Shown: piece by piece, positions 8,339 to 16,932 of the stretch
Layout of the letters: every line of letters starts with the position of its first letter
Position numbering within the stretch: the stretch's first letter is position 1
Assembly (NCBI RefSeq): GCF_014596725.1
Contig: NZ_JACVEG010000008.1
Location: 94,001 to 158,000 of the forward strand
Direction of reading: 5' to 3'
Length of the DNA: 64,000 nucleotides
DNA from: Vibrio sp. Y2-5
Lineage (GTDB): Bacteria; Pseudomonadota; Gammaproteobacteria; Enterobacterales; Vibrionaceae
Made by a program: the position numbers and the translations under genes
The notes under the pieces: generated by a model
The model's database searches: none
Seen by the model: only the letters and a program-made list of their open reading frames with translations
What the model was told of the DNA's origin: nothing

Positions 8339-8364
8339 ATGGGAATACTTCACTGCATTCCCAT
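8339..8364. promoter_or_regulatory. inverted repeat ahead of the VRR-NUC gene
   Basis: ATGGGAAT and ATTCCCAT are perfect 8-base arms around a ten-base spacer, starting two bases after a TTGACT (8331-8336) and 17 bases before the start codon. It could be an operator or a leader hairpin. Confidence 0.4.
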
Positions 8365-8380
8365 AGTTATAAGGGCATGT

Positions 8381-9178
8381 ATGGCCGTACTATCAAAAGA
8401 ACAACGTCTGGAACTTCTAGCACAATCAACATACGCTAAGAAAACATCCTCAACCAATAAGGGCAAGGCAAATAAGAGCACTTCCGATTCTTCAACTGAA
8501 CTTAAACGTAAAACCGGCTTTCGAAAGTTAACGCAATCCCAAATCGATAAGTTGACCTCCACGAATAAACAGGTAGATACAAAGCAACTTAAATTAGTGA
8601 TTTCCGACCCACAATCGAAGATCAGTAGAAACCCGCACCGACAAGAATTAGACCGATTACACGATAACCCTCACTTCATAGATAATGATCCTGAACACTA
8701 TGAACAAACCCAGTTTTTTTGTCAGATCATCGATTTGTTCCCGCTTGAATATCGCATGACATGTGCAACACCAAATGGAGGTCAACGAATAAAAGGAGAA
8801 AGATTTCGACTGTTAGGTGAAGGCTTGCAACCTGGTTGGCCGGATACACAATGTTCAATAGCCAGGCAAGGCTATCACGGTTTATATATTGAATTTAAAA
8901 AGCCACTAAACAAATTTAGAAATGAAAATGAAGCAATCAAATCTGTCAAGGCGCATCAACGATCAACGCTACGTATGCTTAATTACTTTGGAAACTGCAC
9001 GCACGTTGCATTTGGTTGGCAAGAAGGTCTAGATATTTTTAAAGCTTATCATGGCTATGGCGACAAAACGCTATCTGAGCTTGAACTGTTCTACCCCAGA
9101 GAATTACTTTTGCCACCAACCGATGGCGAGGAACTTGAATTTCTGCGTGAGTGGTTTACGTTTTCTGACCAACCTTAA
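8381..9178 (+). CDS. VRR-NUC domain nuclease
   Basis: The likely start is ATG 8381, behind AAGGG; the frame extends to 8339 but that part overlaps an inverted repeat. Residues 1-90 are basic, low-complexity and probably disordered. The C-terminal half carries the VRR-NUC form of the PD-(D/E)XK fold: GWPD (152-155), GLYIEFK (167-173, Glu 171 and Lys 173), then a Gln-containing helix (HQRSTLRML) and a VAFGW strand. The family (PF08774) includes stand-alone phage and plasmid nucleases and FAN1, which cut structured DNA. It may serve in restriction, recombination or DNA processing. All catalytic residues are present. Confidence 0.85.
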   Translation: MAVLSKEQRLELLAQSTYAKKTSSTNKGKANKSTSDSSTELKRKTGFRKLTQSQIDKLTSTNKQVDTKQLKLVISDPQSKISRNPHRQELDRLHDNPHFIDNDPEHYEQTQFFCQIIDLFPLEYRMTCATPNGGQRIKGERFRLLGEGLQPGWPDTQCSIARQGYHGLYIEFKKPLNKFRNENEAIKSVKAHQRSTLRMLNYFGNCTHVAFGWQEGLDIFKAYHGYGDKTLSELELFYPRELLLPPTDGEELEFLREWFTFSDQP

Positions 9179-9356
9179 CAGCGATTTTACTGGCTACGCC
9201 GTTTTGCTAAGACCCGTAGAAAAACTATAAACAATGAATAACTATGCATCTGGAATTGAAAATATGAGAAATATATCGGGGAAAGACAAAAATATTTGGT
9301 TTGGAGTGCATGATGATTCATTGGATTGAATACATGGTGCTTTTAACTTCAAAAAC

Positions 9357-9389
9357 AAAACTTAAGTTTTGTGGGATTCGATGTATAAT
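9357..9389 (+). promoter_or_regulatory. promoter with overlapping 14-bp palindrome
   Basis: TATAAT at 9384-9389 is a perfect -10. The region where the -35 should lie is occupied by the palindrome AAAACTTAAGTTTT (9357-9370), which may bind a regulator. The 9420 gene follows. Confidence 0.55.
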
Positions 9390-9419
9390 TTTTGTAACTC
9401 TCACTAATAAAGGCTAAAT

Positions 9420-10010
9420 ATGAAATTGCTAAGAAACATACCGATTGTCGTATTATCTTGCGCGGTTGTTTCGGCTTATGCTGATTCATACCCGAAACTA
9501 GATGGTAATGTAAAAGCTATCGGAATTACGGTTACGTCAGTTTCAAATGAAGTGAATGAACTCGTAGGTAACACCCAAGATACAGAATCATTAGTCGATG
9601 ATAATAAGCGGCGAATAGACAACATTCATTTAAACGTTTCTAATCTGGATTCTCTTAAATTAGCATGTGTTGCCAAGGGGAGCACTACATCTTCAACCAC
9701 CAGCGGTGCTTATACGTACAATTATAGGACTACCTATAATTGGTCGAGCCCTAATTGTAATACGTCAACAACCTTAGTAAGCAAATCGCACAGTCCAGCG
9801 TATAATTCCTGCGTTAGTCAACCAAGCTATACCACAAAATCAAACACACGTAATAGTGACAGCAGTTGTACATATTATGTTTATACTTATACCGTAAGTC
9901 ATTATTGGAATAGTTCTTCAAATTCTTGCGCTACTAAAACTGAGCTCACCAATACAGATCGGTTGTCGGGTGGGATGGGTTGTGGCGGGGGTCACCGAAA
10001 TCGTAATTAG
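9420..10010 (+). CDS. secreted Cys/Ser/Thr-rich protein, paralogue of the 18262 gene
   Basis: An N-terminal signal peptide with probable cleavage after SAYA is followed by a short heptad-like helix (residues 28-75) and then a Cys-rich tail dominated by Ser, Thr, Asn and Tyr. Residues 22-115 align clearly with the 18262 protein: SYxKLDG, the coil, LNV, one Cys, YTYxY and WxSPNC are shared. The tails beyond that are unrelated. It ends in a Gly-rich segment. It could be a surface or pilus-tip-like protein; no family recognised. Confidence 0.8.
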   Translation: MKLLRNIPIVVLSCAVVSAYADSYPKLDGNVKAIGITVTSVSNEVNELVGNTQDTESLVDDNKRRIDNIHLNVSNLDSLKLACVAKGSTTSSTTSGAYTYNYRTTYNWSSPNCNTSTTLVSKSHSPAYNSCVSQPSYTTKSNTRNSDSSCTYYVYTYTVSHYWNSSSNSCATKTELTNTDRLSGGMGCGGGHRNRN

Positions 10011-10026
10011 ATTCACGAGTACTTTT

Positions 10027-10386
10027 ATGACAAACAATTTGCGAACAATAGCAGTAATAGTACTTACTTTATTAGCAGTACTATTTTTTAGTGCTAGATC
10101 CACATTAATTCAAACTTTTGGTATCGATGCTGACGTTGCAACAGATTCTATCGTGTTAGGTTCGAAGGGGCTGTTGCTGGCACTCTATTTTATTGCTGTA
10201 TCTTCTTTCACTCTATCGAAGGGGATTCCTGCAATACCATTCATTCTTGCTTTAGGTTCGAAACCTATTTTGCAAAATTTATACGGACAAGATATTGATG
10301 CTATGCCTACAGTACTATCTATCATGTGCATTCTGTCCTTAGTACTTAGTTATTACCTTAAGCATAAGTTCGACAGAGAGTATTGA
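10027..10386 (+). CDS. small membrane protein, 119 aa
   Basis: The frame is open from 9970, overlapping the previous gene, but the ATG at 10027 is the more likely start, as it gives a short basic N-terminus and then a membrane helix. Three to four hydrophobic segments cover most of the protein and it ends in a charged tail (KHKFDREY). Its closeness to the secreted Cys-rich gene suggests a functional pair. Unknown family. Confidence 0.7.
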   Translation: MTNNLRTIAVIVLTLLAVLFFSARSTLIQTFGIDADVATDSIVLGSKGLLLALYFIAVSSFTLSKGIPAIPFILALGSKPILQNLYGQDIDAMPTVLSIMCILSLVLSYYLKHKFDREY

Positions 10387-10419
10387 AGCCAAATTCCTAA
10401 ACTCGAACAACTAAACATC

Positions 10420-10445
10420 AGCGGCCTATTTGCCGCTTTTTTTTT
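10420..10445 (+). terminator. rho-independent terminator
   Basis: AGCGGC, loop CTATTT, GCCGCT and then a run of T: a short strong terminator after the membrane gene. Confidence 0.88.
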
Positions 10446-10464
10446 ACCGTAATATTAGCAGCAG

Positions 10465-10510
10465 CTAATAGGATGGTAATATAACCTGAATTGTATTACC
10501 ATCCTATTAG
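10465..10510. repeat. 17-bp perfect inverted repeat beside the integrase gene
   Basis: CTAATAGGATGGTAATA (10465-10481) and its exact complement (10494-10510) flank a 12-base spacer. No T-run follows, so a terminator is unlikely. Lying about 110 bases ahead of the tyrosine recombinase gene, it is a candidate recombination or regulator-binding site. Confidence 0.6.
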
Positions 10511-10620
10511 ACTAAGCTAATTAAAGTTTCTGCGCTCGGAATTTACGCTAGTCAGTGGTTTTTTCGTCATCCACCAGCGATTGAACAACATTTACAGTTT
10601 TTTGCTTTATGAGAGGATTC

Positions 10621-11853
10621 ATGACCAACAACCTTCAAATTAAAAGTGTTACAATGTCACGTAATGAAGTAATTGAAAGTCAGAAACATAACCTCATCGT
10701 TCGACGCCCGCAGACGGATGCGTTTCGTGAAGCGATCGTAGAAAGCTATCAGAAAAAGGTAAGTAATCCGGATCGGGGACGCTTACCTCGATTTAAAGTA
10801 AAAATGGTTTCTGTGGAAGAACTTGCACATTCCATTGATCCAAATTTTTCAGGTTACGAAAACTGGTTAAGGCAATATCAGGAATTTCAACTCGAACGTG
10901 GGGGAAAAAGCCATTCGTACATCAGCTCGTTAAACACAACTATGCGAGCTTTTGATTCTTTCTGCGTTGAGCAGCAATCATATTGCTACCCAGCTCACCC
11001 CCGAACGATTGCCTATTGGTTCGAGTCATTAATCAGCCAAGGAAAGAAAATTAACACCGTAAAGCAGCATAAGGCTATGTTGTCGTTTTTATTTGAGACA
11101 ATCTTCGGGGTTGCCCCTAACCAGAATCCTGCAAAGCATGACCTCATAGTAAATACAGTCATAAAAGCTGCGAAAAGGGATATTATCGAAAGTGACAATG
11201 TCACGGATAGAGAGCTACAAGCGTTACCTATGCGAATTAGCGATTTGGAAGCTTTACATCAAATCACTACTAGAGCCAACGCTAAATATTTCCGGGATCT
11301 TGTCTTTGTTAGTCTTTGCTATGCCACTATGCTACGTGTCAGTGAAATCCGTACATTGAAGAAGTGGCAAGTACAAGAGCATATGAATACTGAGGGAGAT
11401 TATCAAATAGTCCGGGTTCGCTCAAAAACTACAGATTCCCCAGAGCCCAAAAGTGTAACTGGTGACTTTGCTAATTTATTGCGTGAATACCTTGAGAGGT
11501 TTTGTATACCACTTAATGATAAAGACTTTATATTTTCTGAACTTACCCATTTTCAAGGGTTTAAGGATCCTAAAAAACCAATGTCTCTAAAAGGTGCCAT
11601 TGAAATTTTTGGACGATGTCATAAGCGCCTATACGGTGAAGACACAACTAAGAAACTCGGGCGCAGAGATGTCTTTACTGCACACAGCTGTAGGGTAGGG
11701 GGCGCGATTGACGGCTTTATTATTCATAAACTTAGTGTTGCTGAATTAATGGTACTTGGTGATTGGAAAAGCGAAGAAATGCTATCGCGGTATTTGCGTG
11801 GTGTGGCCGAATCCCTGAATACCAAAATACAGTCTAAGTTCATCACTGGTTAG
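10621..11853 (+). CDS. tyrosine recombinase / integrase
   Basis: I use ATG 10621, which has a GAGAGG ribosome site. Residues about 65-190 form an N-terminal DNA-binding, SAM-like domain and 205-410 the catalytic domain (PF00589). The catalytic set is present: Arg 239 (LRVSEIR), His 355 and Arg 358 (HSCR), Trp 382 in place of the third His (GDW), and the nucleophile Tyr 391. It should make and reseal DNA strands for site-specific integration, inversion or plasmid dimer resolution. The 17-bp inverted repeat upstream is a possible substrate. No excisionase or tRNA att site is seen nearby. Confidence 0.93.
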   Translation: MTNNLQIKSVTMSRNEVIESQKHNLIVRRPQTDAFREAIVESYQKKVSNPDRGRLPRFKVKMVSVEELAHSIDPNFSGYENWLRQYQEFQLERGGKSHSYISSLNTTMRAFDSFCVEQQSYCYPAHPRTIAYWFESLISQGKKINTVKQHKAMLSFLFETIFGVAPNQNPAKHDLIVNTVIKAAKRDIIESDNVTDRELQALPMRISDLEALHQITTRANAKYFRDLVFVSLCYATMLRVSEIRTLKKWQVQEHMNTEGDYQIVRVRSKTTDSPEPKSVTGDFANLLREYLERFCIPLNDKDFIFSELTHFQGFKDPKKPMSLKGAIEIFGRCHKRLYGEDTTKKLGRRDVFTAHSCRVGGAIDGFIIHKLSVAELMVLGDWKSEEMLSRYLRGVAESLNTKIQSKFITG

Positions 11854-12050
11854 ACGGCATTGTCTGAATTTTAGGATTGGGGCAGACTAACCCACGAACC
11901 GTTCACATAAAAAATAATTCATTTGCGTTTGTACGCTGGTGGGCTGAAGACTAATTGCGCCTAACTCGAGTTTCCATTAATATCGATCATGAACTTCTAC
12001 TTTATGTAGACTTAACCTGCTGTAAAGCTTTTAACTAAGGAGTCACAATC

Positions 12051-12737
12051 ATGACCGATAAAATCATACCTCGTAACCAAGTTCCATCCGATTATTCAAA
12101 CCTACTACTAAGAGAAGCTGGTAATTCGCATCCGATTATATTGGCTGAAAATGGTGGTTATTTTTGGAAAGAAAATCCAAGTGTAGCTAACCTTATTAGT
12201 CAAGTTGGTCTGAATAACGTATGCCACCTACTTCTAACGATGGGCTTTGACCAAAATAGTGATGTTTATAAACAGCTTTACCGCAATTTGGGAGTCTCTT
12301 TGTCTCGATATGAGTCAGTAATCTATCAGGATGAGGAGAAAAGTAAAATTGAGGTACTTACTAATGAACAAGTAGCAATCTTAATAAAGAACGCAATCAA
12401 TTTTGGTTACATAACGGGAATTACCGACGACCACAATGGCGATGTCAATATATTTGGAGATGCTGGAGAAACGTATGGGCAAATGTTTCTTGATGCTAAT
12501 GGAATACCAAAGATCGAAGATGCTAAATCTTCTGAATCTATGGACTTTTCATTCAAGCACCCAGGAACTGGCGAAATTAAAACCGTCACCCTTCAAGCAT
12601 GGGAAATTCAGAACAAATTAGCTGACCAGTTAATTGATGAATTGGAATGCGACTGCTCTCCTGTTGGAGAAACCAACGTCGTCGAATGTAACTGTGACAA
12701 CTACCTTTATGAGTTTGAGTTACAAGAACGCAAGTAA
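12051..12737 (+). CDS. hypothetical protein, 228 aa
   Basis: A soluble acidic protein. Its C-terminal 30 residues contain a cluster of four Cys arranged as CDCSP and CNCDN, which could bind a metal ion. The ATG follows AAGGAG (12037-12043 region). It is followed after 41 bases by the methyltransferase-like gene, which has its own leader hairpin, so the two may be co-transcribed. Family not recognised. Confidence 0.78.
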   Translation: MTDKIIPRNQVPSDYSNLLLREAGNSHPIILAENGGYFWKENPSVANLISQVGLNNVCHLLLTMGFDQNSDVYKQLYRNLGVSLSRYESVIYQDEEKSKIEVLTNEQVAILIKNAINFGYITGITDDHNGDVNIFGDAGETYGQMFLDANGIPKIEDAKSSESMDFSFKHPGTGEIKTVTLQAWEIQNKLADQLIDELECDCSPVGETNVVECNCDNYLYEFELQERK

Positions 12738-12743
12738 AACTCA

Positions 12744-12769
12744 GCTGAAAAGCAATAATAAACAAGGAG
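12744..12769 (+). promoter_or_regulatory. GAAA-loop leader hairpin plus ribosome site (12779 gene)
   Basis: GCTGAAAAGC at 12744-12753 followed after ten bases by AAGGAG at 12764-12769. Confidence 0.6.
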
Positions 12770-12778
12770 AAATCAATT

Positions 12779-13402
12779 ATGAATAATGCTATTCAATCTA
12801 AGATGACAACGCTCACTGCAGCTCCAGATTTACACCATGAGTTTGCTATGAGTGCAAAAACATCTATCTACCGAGCCAAGCCTTCCTTACCACTACGTAC
12901 TTTACTTGACCGAAATTTGCTCCAAGGCTCCACACTAAATTTCGGTAAAGGGAAATACGATGTTGATTCTCTGGCCATAACGGAGAATATAGGGATTCAA
13001 TGCATTGACTACGATTACACTTGGGCAAAATGGGACATTATGGGCTCTAGCTTTAAGTCAGTCGTCGCAATGTATGTATTGAATACCTTATCTAGACAAG
13101 GTCGAGATTTCGTTTGGAATCAGCTTGCTAGAGTGACAGACGACTCTAATGGTTCTCTGTTCGTAGCCGTCCGGAGCGACCGGAAAGGTATGAAGGGTGA
13201 ACCTTTTGAAGATGGAGTCAAAACTAGCCGTGGGACGATACAGGTAGCTTATACTGATGAAATGTTAATCTCGGAAGCTACTCAATACTTCGGGCATGTA
13301 GAAATAATCCAAAGCAATTCAAGCTTTATACTCTGCAAATGTAAACACGCTGCAGAAGCTGCTATTAAAGCGGATGACACGCAGATGGCATTAGCTTTAT
13401 AA
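12779..13402 (+). CDS. putative SAM-dependent methyltransferase-like protein
   Basis: Reading order and motifs resemble the putative methyltransferases associated with DNA phosphorothioation clusters (TIGR04096-type). These are KTSIYR followed by PSLPLR and a GLLDG-like segment, then a degenerate motif I (LNFGKGKYDVDSL in place of DYGCGxGxD), an acidic strand end (IDYD), an AMYVLN helix, and a late SNSSFILCK strand. The glycine-rich loop is altered, so SAM binding is not assured. It is a single domain of 207 residues. The PP-loop sulfur-type enzyme at 19193 is nearby, but no dnd genes are seen. A terminator follows. Confidence 0.6.
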   Translation: MNNAIQSKMTTLTAAPDLHHEFAMSAKTSIYRAKPSLPLRTLLDRNLLQGSTLNFGKGKYDVDSLAITENIGIQCIDYDYTWAKWDIMGSSFKSVVAMYVLNTLSRQGRDFVWNQLARVTDDSNGSLFVAVRSDRKGMKGEPFEDGVKTSRGTIQVAYTDEMLISEATQYFGHVEIIQSNSSFILCKCKHAAEAAIKADDTQMALAL

Positions 13403-13411
13403 CACAAACCA

Positions 13412-13441
13412 AAAGACCACCTTAGAATTCGGGTGGTCTTT
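13412..13441 (+). terminator. rho-independent terminator
   Basis: AAAGACCACC and GGTGGTCTTT pair around a ten-base loop after the methyltransferase-like gene. Confidence 0.82.
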
Positions 13442-13563
13442 ACAATTATTGAGTAGAGCGTGGAAGACTTTTCCTGAATCTATAACCTAGCGTATTACCC
13501 TCAATAAGGTACCATTTCTTCAGAACTTAAAATGAAGTTAAATCATCAGCGGAGGAAAAGCAG

Positions 13564-13818
13564 ATGAATAACAAACAGCAAACCCAAGCACGAATAATGA
13601 TGATCATATATGCACTTGGGTTTCTTTACACTGGCAAAGCCATGTATTCGGATCCATTTGCAATAAGCTGGTTCATTTGGAATACATTGTCGGTCGTACT
13701 GTTTGTAGTCACTAGCTTAGTTACAAATCGGAACAACAATTGGTTGGTTATGGTTGGTCCAGTATGGATCATAACTTTACTGTTATCTGTAATATCTAAA
13801 AATGGGGCGTTAAGTTAA
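13564..13818 (+). CDS. small membrane protein, 84 aa
   Basis: Three hydrophobic segments (about residues 10-25, 34-53 and 60-78) with a basic N-terminus. GGAGG is present a few bases upstream (cagcggaggaaaagcag). It is the first of a chain of five closely spaced genes (13564-15254), three of them membrane proteins, that likely form one operon. Function unknown. Confidence 0.72.
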   Translation: MNNKQQTQARIMMIIYALGFLYTGKAMYSDPFAISWFIWNTLSVVLFVVTSLVTNRNNNWLVMVGPVWIITLLLSVISKNGALS

Positions 13819-13842
13819 AGTTGCCGCTGCAAAATTTAAGTT

Positions 13843-14043
13843 ATGCTAGGGTATATGTACAGTCAAAAAGCAAAACCATTTTTGGAAGAATTAAGCATTT
13901 TACAGAAGAATGTGCATGTAGAAATTGATGCAAAATTTTGTGAACTGGTTTCTGATGTACAAATCATAGAGCGTAGAGAGCGAATTCTAGATTCGTTACC
14001 CGAAGAACTTAAGCAATTTGGCAATGTCCTTTACAAATCGTAA
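13843..14043 (+). CDS. small hypothetical protein, 66 aa
   Basis: A charged, helical, soluble protein. Two starts are possible (ATG 13843 or ATG 13855), neither with an ideal ribosome site. It sits in the chain of membrane-protein genes, 24 bases after the previous stop and 12 before the next start, which supports co-transcription. Confidence 0.55.
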   Translation: MLGYMYSQKAKPFLEELSILQKNVHVEIDAKFCELVSDVQIIERRERILDSLPEELKQFGNVLYKS

Positions 14044-14055
14044 GCAGGGGGAAAT

Positions 14056-14376
14056 ATGGGCTTCAAATTTGTAGCAAGCACCTTTGTACAAAAGGGATAT
14101 GAGACCAGTAAAGGTGAATGGTCAGAGTCAGCTCTAAATGATATTGCCAAGCTTAAATATCATTATCCTGAATTAGCTCAGTGGGGCGAACTAGCTTTAG
14201 GGAGCGCATGGGGTTGCTTTTCTCAAGATGTGTACCTAGTTAATTGGTCAGATTTTGGCTTAGAAACACGCGATGAAGATTTTCTATCTTATTGCTATTG
14301 GAAGCAAAAAAAAGGTCGTTGGAATCTAGGGTTGGATTTAGGGCTTTTGTCAGAACTAAAAAGTGAGTGGCAATAA
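14056..14376 (+). CDS. hypothetical protein, 106 aa
   Basis: A soluble protein rich in aromatic residues, especially Trp. GGGGGAA lies directly upstream of the ATG. Its stop codon overlaps the next start (TAATG), so translation of the two is probably coupled. No family recognised. Confidence 0.7.
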   Translation: MGFKFVASTFVQKGYETSKGEWSESALNDIAKLKYHYPELAQWGELALGSAWGCFSQDVYLVNWSDFGLETRDEDFLSYCYWKQKKGRWNLGLDLGLLSELKSEWQ

Positions 14377-14894
14377 TGTCAAAACCAGTAAAACCTCTGC
14401 AATTCTATGCATTAACACTGTTCGCGATTGCGTATTCAGCTTTCTTTGTTTTTCTCACTTTCGGAGACTTTGATAGTCCAATATCTAATTGGACTCCTTA
14501 TATTGGTAACTTTCTTTTCGATAACTTCGGTATTACAGCAAGTTCGGAGGTCCACCTCAATTTGTTTATTCATTTTGTCGTATGGATAACTATTGCATTG
14601 GTTATTGTCAAATTTAAAGAACGTGCGTGGTATGGGAGTTTTAATGCGGTTAACGCGGCATATGAACTAGAACTTAGACAAGCCGCTTTTCGTAGTAGTA
14701 TAGGAAATGTTCTGCACGTACACGTCGACCGTGGTAGCTTCTTTACTAATACAATTTCAACCATTGAGACAGAACAAGGCATATATAGAGTCGTTGGTGA
14801 TGTTGGTTCTGTTCAAAAGGGATTGCCTATTATGCGTACTCAAGAGAAGCTTTATGTTGGTGTTTCAAGTGAAGAAGGTTACACATTTATTTAA
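14376..14894 (+). CDS. membrane protein with soluble C-terminal domain, 172 aa
   Basis: I use the ATG at 14376, overlapping the previous stop. Two membrane helices (about residues 11-30 and 63-83) are followed by a soluble domain of about 90 residues that looks beta-rich (VLHVHVD, IYRVVGDVGSV). The layout is that of a small sensor or assembly protein, but I recognise no family. It is part of the 13564-15254 operon. Confidence 0.72.
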   Translation: MSKPVKPLQFYALTLFAIAYSAFFVFLTFGDFDSPISNWTPYIGNFLFDNFGITASSEVHLNLFIHFVVWITIALVIVKFKERAWYGSFNAVNAAYELELRQAAFRSSIGNVLHVHVDRGSFFTNTISTIETEQGIYRVVGDVGSVQKGLPIMRTQEKLYVGVSSEEGYTFI

Positions 14895-14906
14895 TGGGGA
14901 AGTTCG

Positions 14907-15254
14907 ATGGTAGTATGGATAGGTGTTTTTTTGATATTGATTGGTCTAATTTCAGGTTATAAAGCTCTTAAAGAATTTCGGTCAGTGTTCAACTCAGACT
15001 CCAAGCTTATAAACACCCCGATGACAGGCAAGTTTTACAAAAAATGTTCCTTTTACTTTGTATTGGCAGGGGCGATTTTGGTTTTATTCCACTATGTTGA
15101 ACTAACATCATTGAGCGAAGATTCGCGTAACCTAGTTATCGTTTGGTCATTACTAGTGGCGTTTGTCTTTGTGATTTATAGCCTGATTCAATCTAGAGCT
15201 AACTCAAAGCTATTTAATGATATAGCAAGTCGAATTAATAAGCTTCAAAGGTAA
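14907..15254 (+). CDS. small membrane protein, 115 aa
   Basis: Three hydrophobic segments (residues 1-18, 47-63 and 75-95) and a basic tail (RINKLQR). A GGGGAAG ribosome site overlaps the end of the preceding gene. It is the last clear member of the small membrane operon. Confidence 0.72.
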   Translation: MVVWIGVFLILIGLISGYKALKEFRSVFNSDSKLINTPMTGKFYKKCSFYFVLAGAILVLFHYVELTSLSEDSRNLVIVWSLLVAFVFVIYSLIQSRANSKLFNDIASRINKLQR

Positions 15255-15261
15255 TATCAGT

Positions 15262-15375
15262 ATGTTTTTCTCGAACCAGAACTATGGTGCAGTACAAGAC
15301 TACAAAATCCTCATGAAGCTGAATAATATCGAAATGTCTAAACAGGTTTTCTTCGGCCACACCCACGCTCGATAA
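15262..15375 (+). CDS. possible 37-aa protein
   Basis: A short frame beginning MFFSNQNY and ending GHTHAR, with AAAGGT ten bases upstream. It directly follows the operon. It may be a real small protein, the remnant of a longer one, or chance. Confidence 0.3.
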   Translation: MFFSNQNYGAVQDYKILMKLNNIEMSKQVFFGHTHAR

Positions 15376-15685
15376 CCAGCATTTATAATTGCTTCAAAAT
15401 ATTACGTTTTTAGATGCTAGTCTGGAATTCATTAGAGCTTTAATGGCTTTTACTTTGTCTATTAACGATTTCAACAATCTTCGGCCGTTAGTCCTTCCTG
15501 AAAAGACTTGAGAACCTTGCGTGTTTTGGTTTTCCAGTATAATTCTAGGGTAGATCAGAAATAGCTTAGGGTACTCCTACAAAGAAACTTAACTCAGTTC
15601 TCTGCAGAGACAAATTACACCCTATAAATGGCGTAATACGCCATTTGATTTTATTTATATCGTATCTCCCAGTAAGGTTTTAGAA
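15376..15685. other. intergenic region with hairpin ahead of the DNA methyltransferase gene
   Basis: No gene was found. AAATGGCG (15626-15633) and CGCCATTT (15639-15646) pair around a five-base loop, followed by a T-rich stretch; this may terminate upstream transcription or act in the methyltransferase leader. Confidence 0.5.
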
Positions 15686-16915
15686 ATGACCACATACACC
15701 CAGATGGATCTCTTTGGTGCTGTAGAGCAAGCGTATTTAGAAAGTGACGGTAAGCTTAATCAAAAAGAACTCTATTCAAAAGTAGCCAATAAACTCTCTA
15801 TAAAACCACAAGAGCAATATGGTGAGGTAGGTAAGCAAAAGAACGTAAACCTCTTTTACCGTGCTGTGCGTTGGGTACAGCAATCACTAAAAGCAAAGAA
15901 ACTTCTTACAAATGTAGACAAGGGCGTTTGGGAGCTTTGCGGTACCGCTAAAGAAAAACTTCACATCATTAACGAAGCAAAAAGTGTTGTGGCTATGTCT
16001 ACGACATTAGGATTAATGCTCTGCTCTAAGAGTGAGAGTGTCTTTGATAACGACATCATAGAAGAAGATATTGATTTGGTACTAACTTCACCGCCCTATA
16101 TCCTTCAAAATCCCCGAAATTATGGAGGGACAAATCAATCAAAAGAATGGGTAGCGTTCATTATGAACATTATCAACAAAATTTCGCCGCGGCTAGCTGA
16201 CGGAGCTAGCATTTGTCTCAATGTTGGCCAAGATTCCTTTCATAAAGGAATGCCAGCGCGACAGACACACATAGAACGACTCATTATTGAAATGGAAGAT
16301 GCGGGATTTTGGCTTGTAGATCGCCTTATTTGGATGTCAAACAAAGCTCCTACACCTTACGCATGGACTTCATTGAATCGTCATATGCTGAAAGCGAGCT
16401 ACGAATTCTGTCTACACTTCACAAACAACCCTTTGAAGCTGCAAAGTAACAACCAGCGCGTTCTACTTCCGCATACAGAAAGTCACAAAGCATTCGTAGT
16501 TAACGGAGGTACACTAAAAGCCGCAGTGAATTCTGACGGCGCACACCGTAAAAGTGTCGGTGACTATAGCAACACCGATTTAGAAAAAGGTAAATTGGCA
16601 TCAAACACCCTTTATTTTGCGAACAAATGCAAACACAATGAAGCGGTTAATCGTTTTGCAAAAAAACATGGCATACCGACGCATGGTGCAAAAATGCCGT
16701 ATAGACTAGCTGAGTTTTTGGTTAAATATCTTTGCCGAGCTGGTGGCCTGGTTGTTGACCCATTCGGTGGCTCTGGTACAACCGCTCAAGCTTGTGAGGA
16801 TACGGGTCGACGTTGGATCTCAATCGAACCCGTCCTTCAATATATCAAACAGTCATTTGTGCGATTCTCGTCGCTGAACGATGATGTTTGGTATAATCCA
16901 GCTTTTGTAGCTTAA
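15686..16915 (+). CDS. DNA methyltransferase, beta class (TSPPY type)
   Basis: The catalytic motif TSPPY is at residues 134-138 and the SAM-binding motif DPFGGSGTT at 358-366, followed by GRRWISIE. Catalytic motif before SAM motif marks the beta class, and TSPPY is typical of N4-cytosine enzymes, although some N6-adenine enzymes have SPPY. Residues 1-100 look like a winged-helix domain that may help read DNA. The enzyme methylates a specific DNA site. No partner endonuclease is adjacent, so it appears to be an orphan. Start ATG 15686 follows AGTAAGG only weakly. The next gene starts 18 bases later. Confidence 0.92.
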   Translation: MTTYTQMDLFGAVEQAYLESDGKLNQKELYSKVANKLSIKPQEQYGEVGKQKNVNLFYRAVRWVQQSLKAKKLLTNVDKGVWELCGTAKEKLHIINEAKSVVAMSTTLGLMLCSKSESVFDNDIIEEDIDLVLTSPPYILQNPRNYGGTNQSKEWVAFIMNIINKISPRLADGASICLNVGQDSFHKGMPARQTHIERLIIEMEDAGFWLVDRLIWMSNKAPTPYAWTSLNRHMLKASYEFCLHFTNNPLKLQSNNQRVLLPHTESHKAFVVNGGTLKAAVNSDGAHRKSVGDYSNTDLEKGKLASNTLYFANKCKHNEAVNRFAKKHGIPTHGAKMPYRLAEFLVKYLCRAGGLVVDPFGGSGTTAQACEDTGRRWISIEPVLQYIKQSFVRFSSLNDDVWYNPAFVA

Positions 16916-16932
16916 TTTACAAAGAGCCTTTG

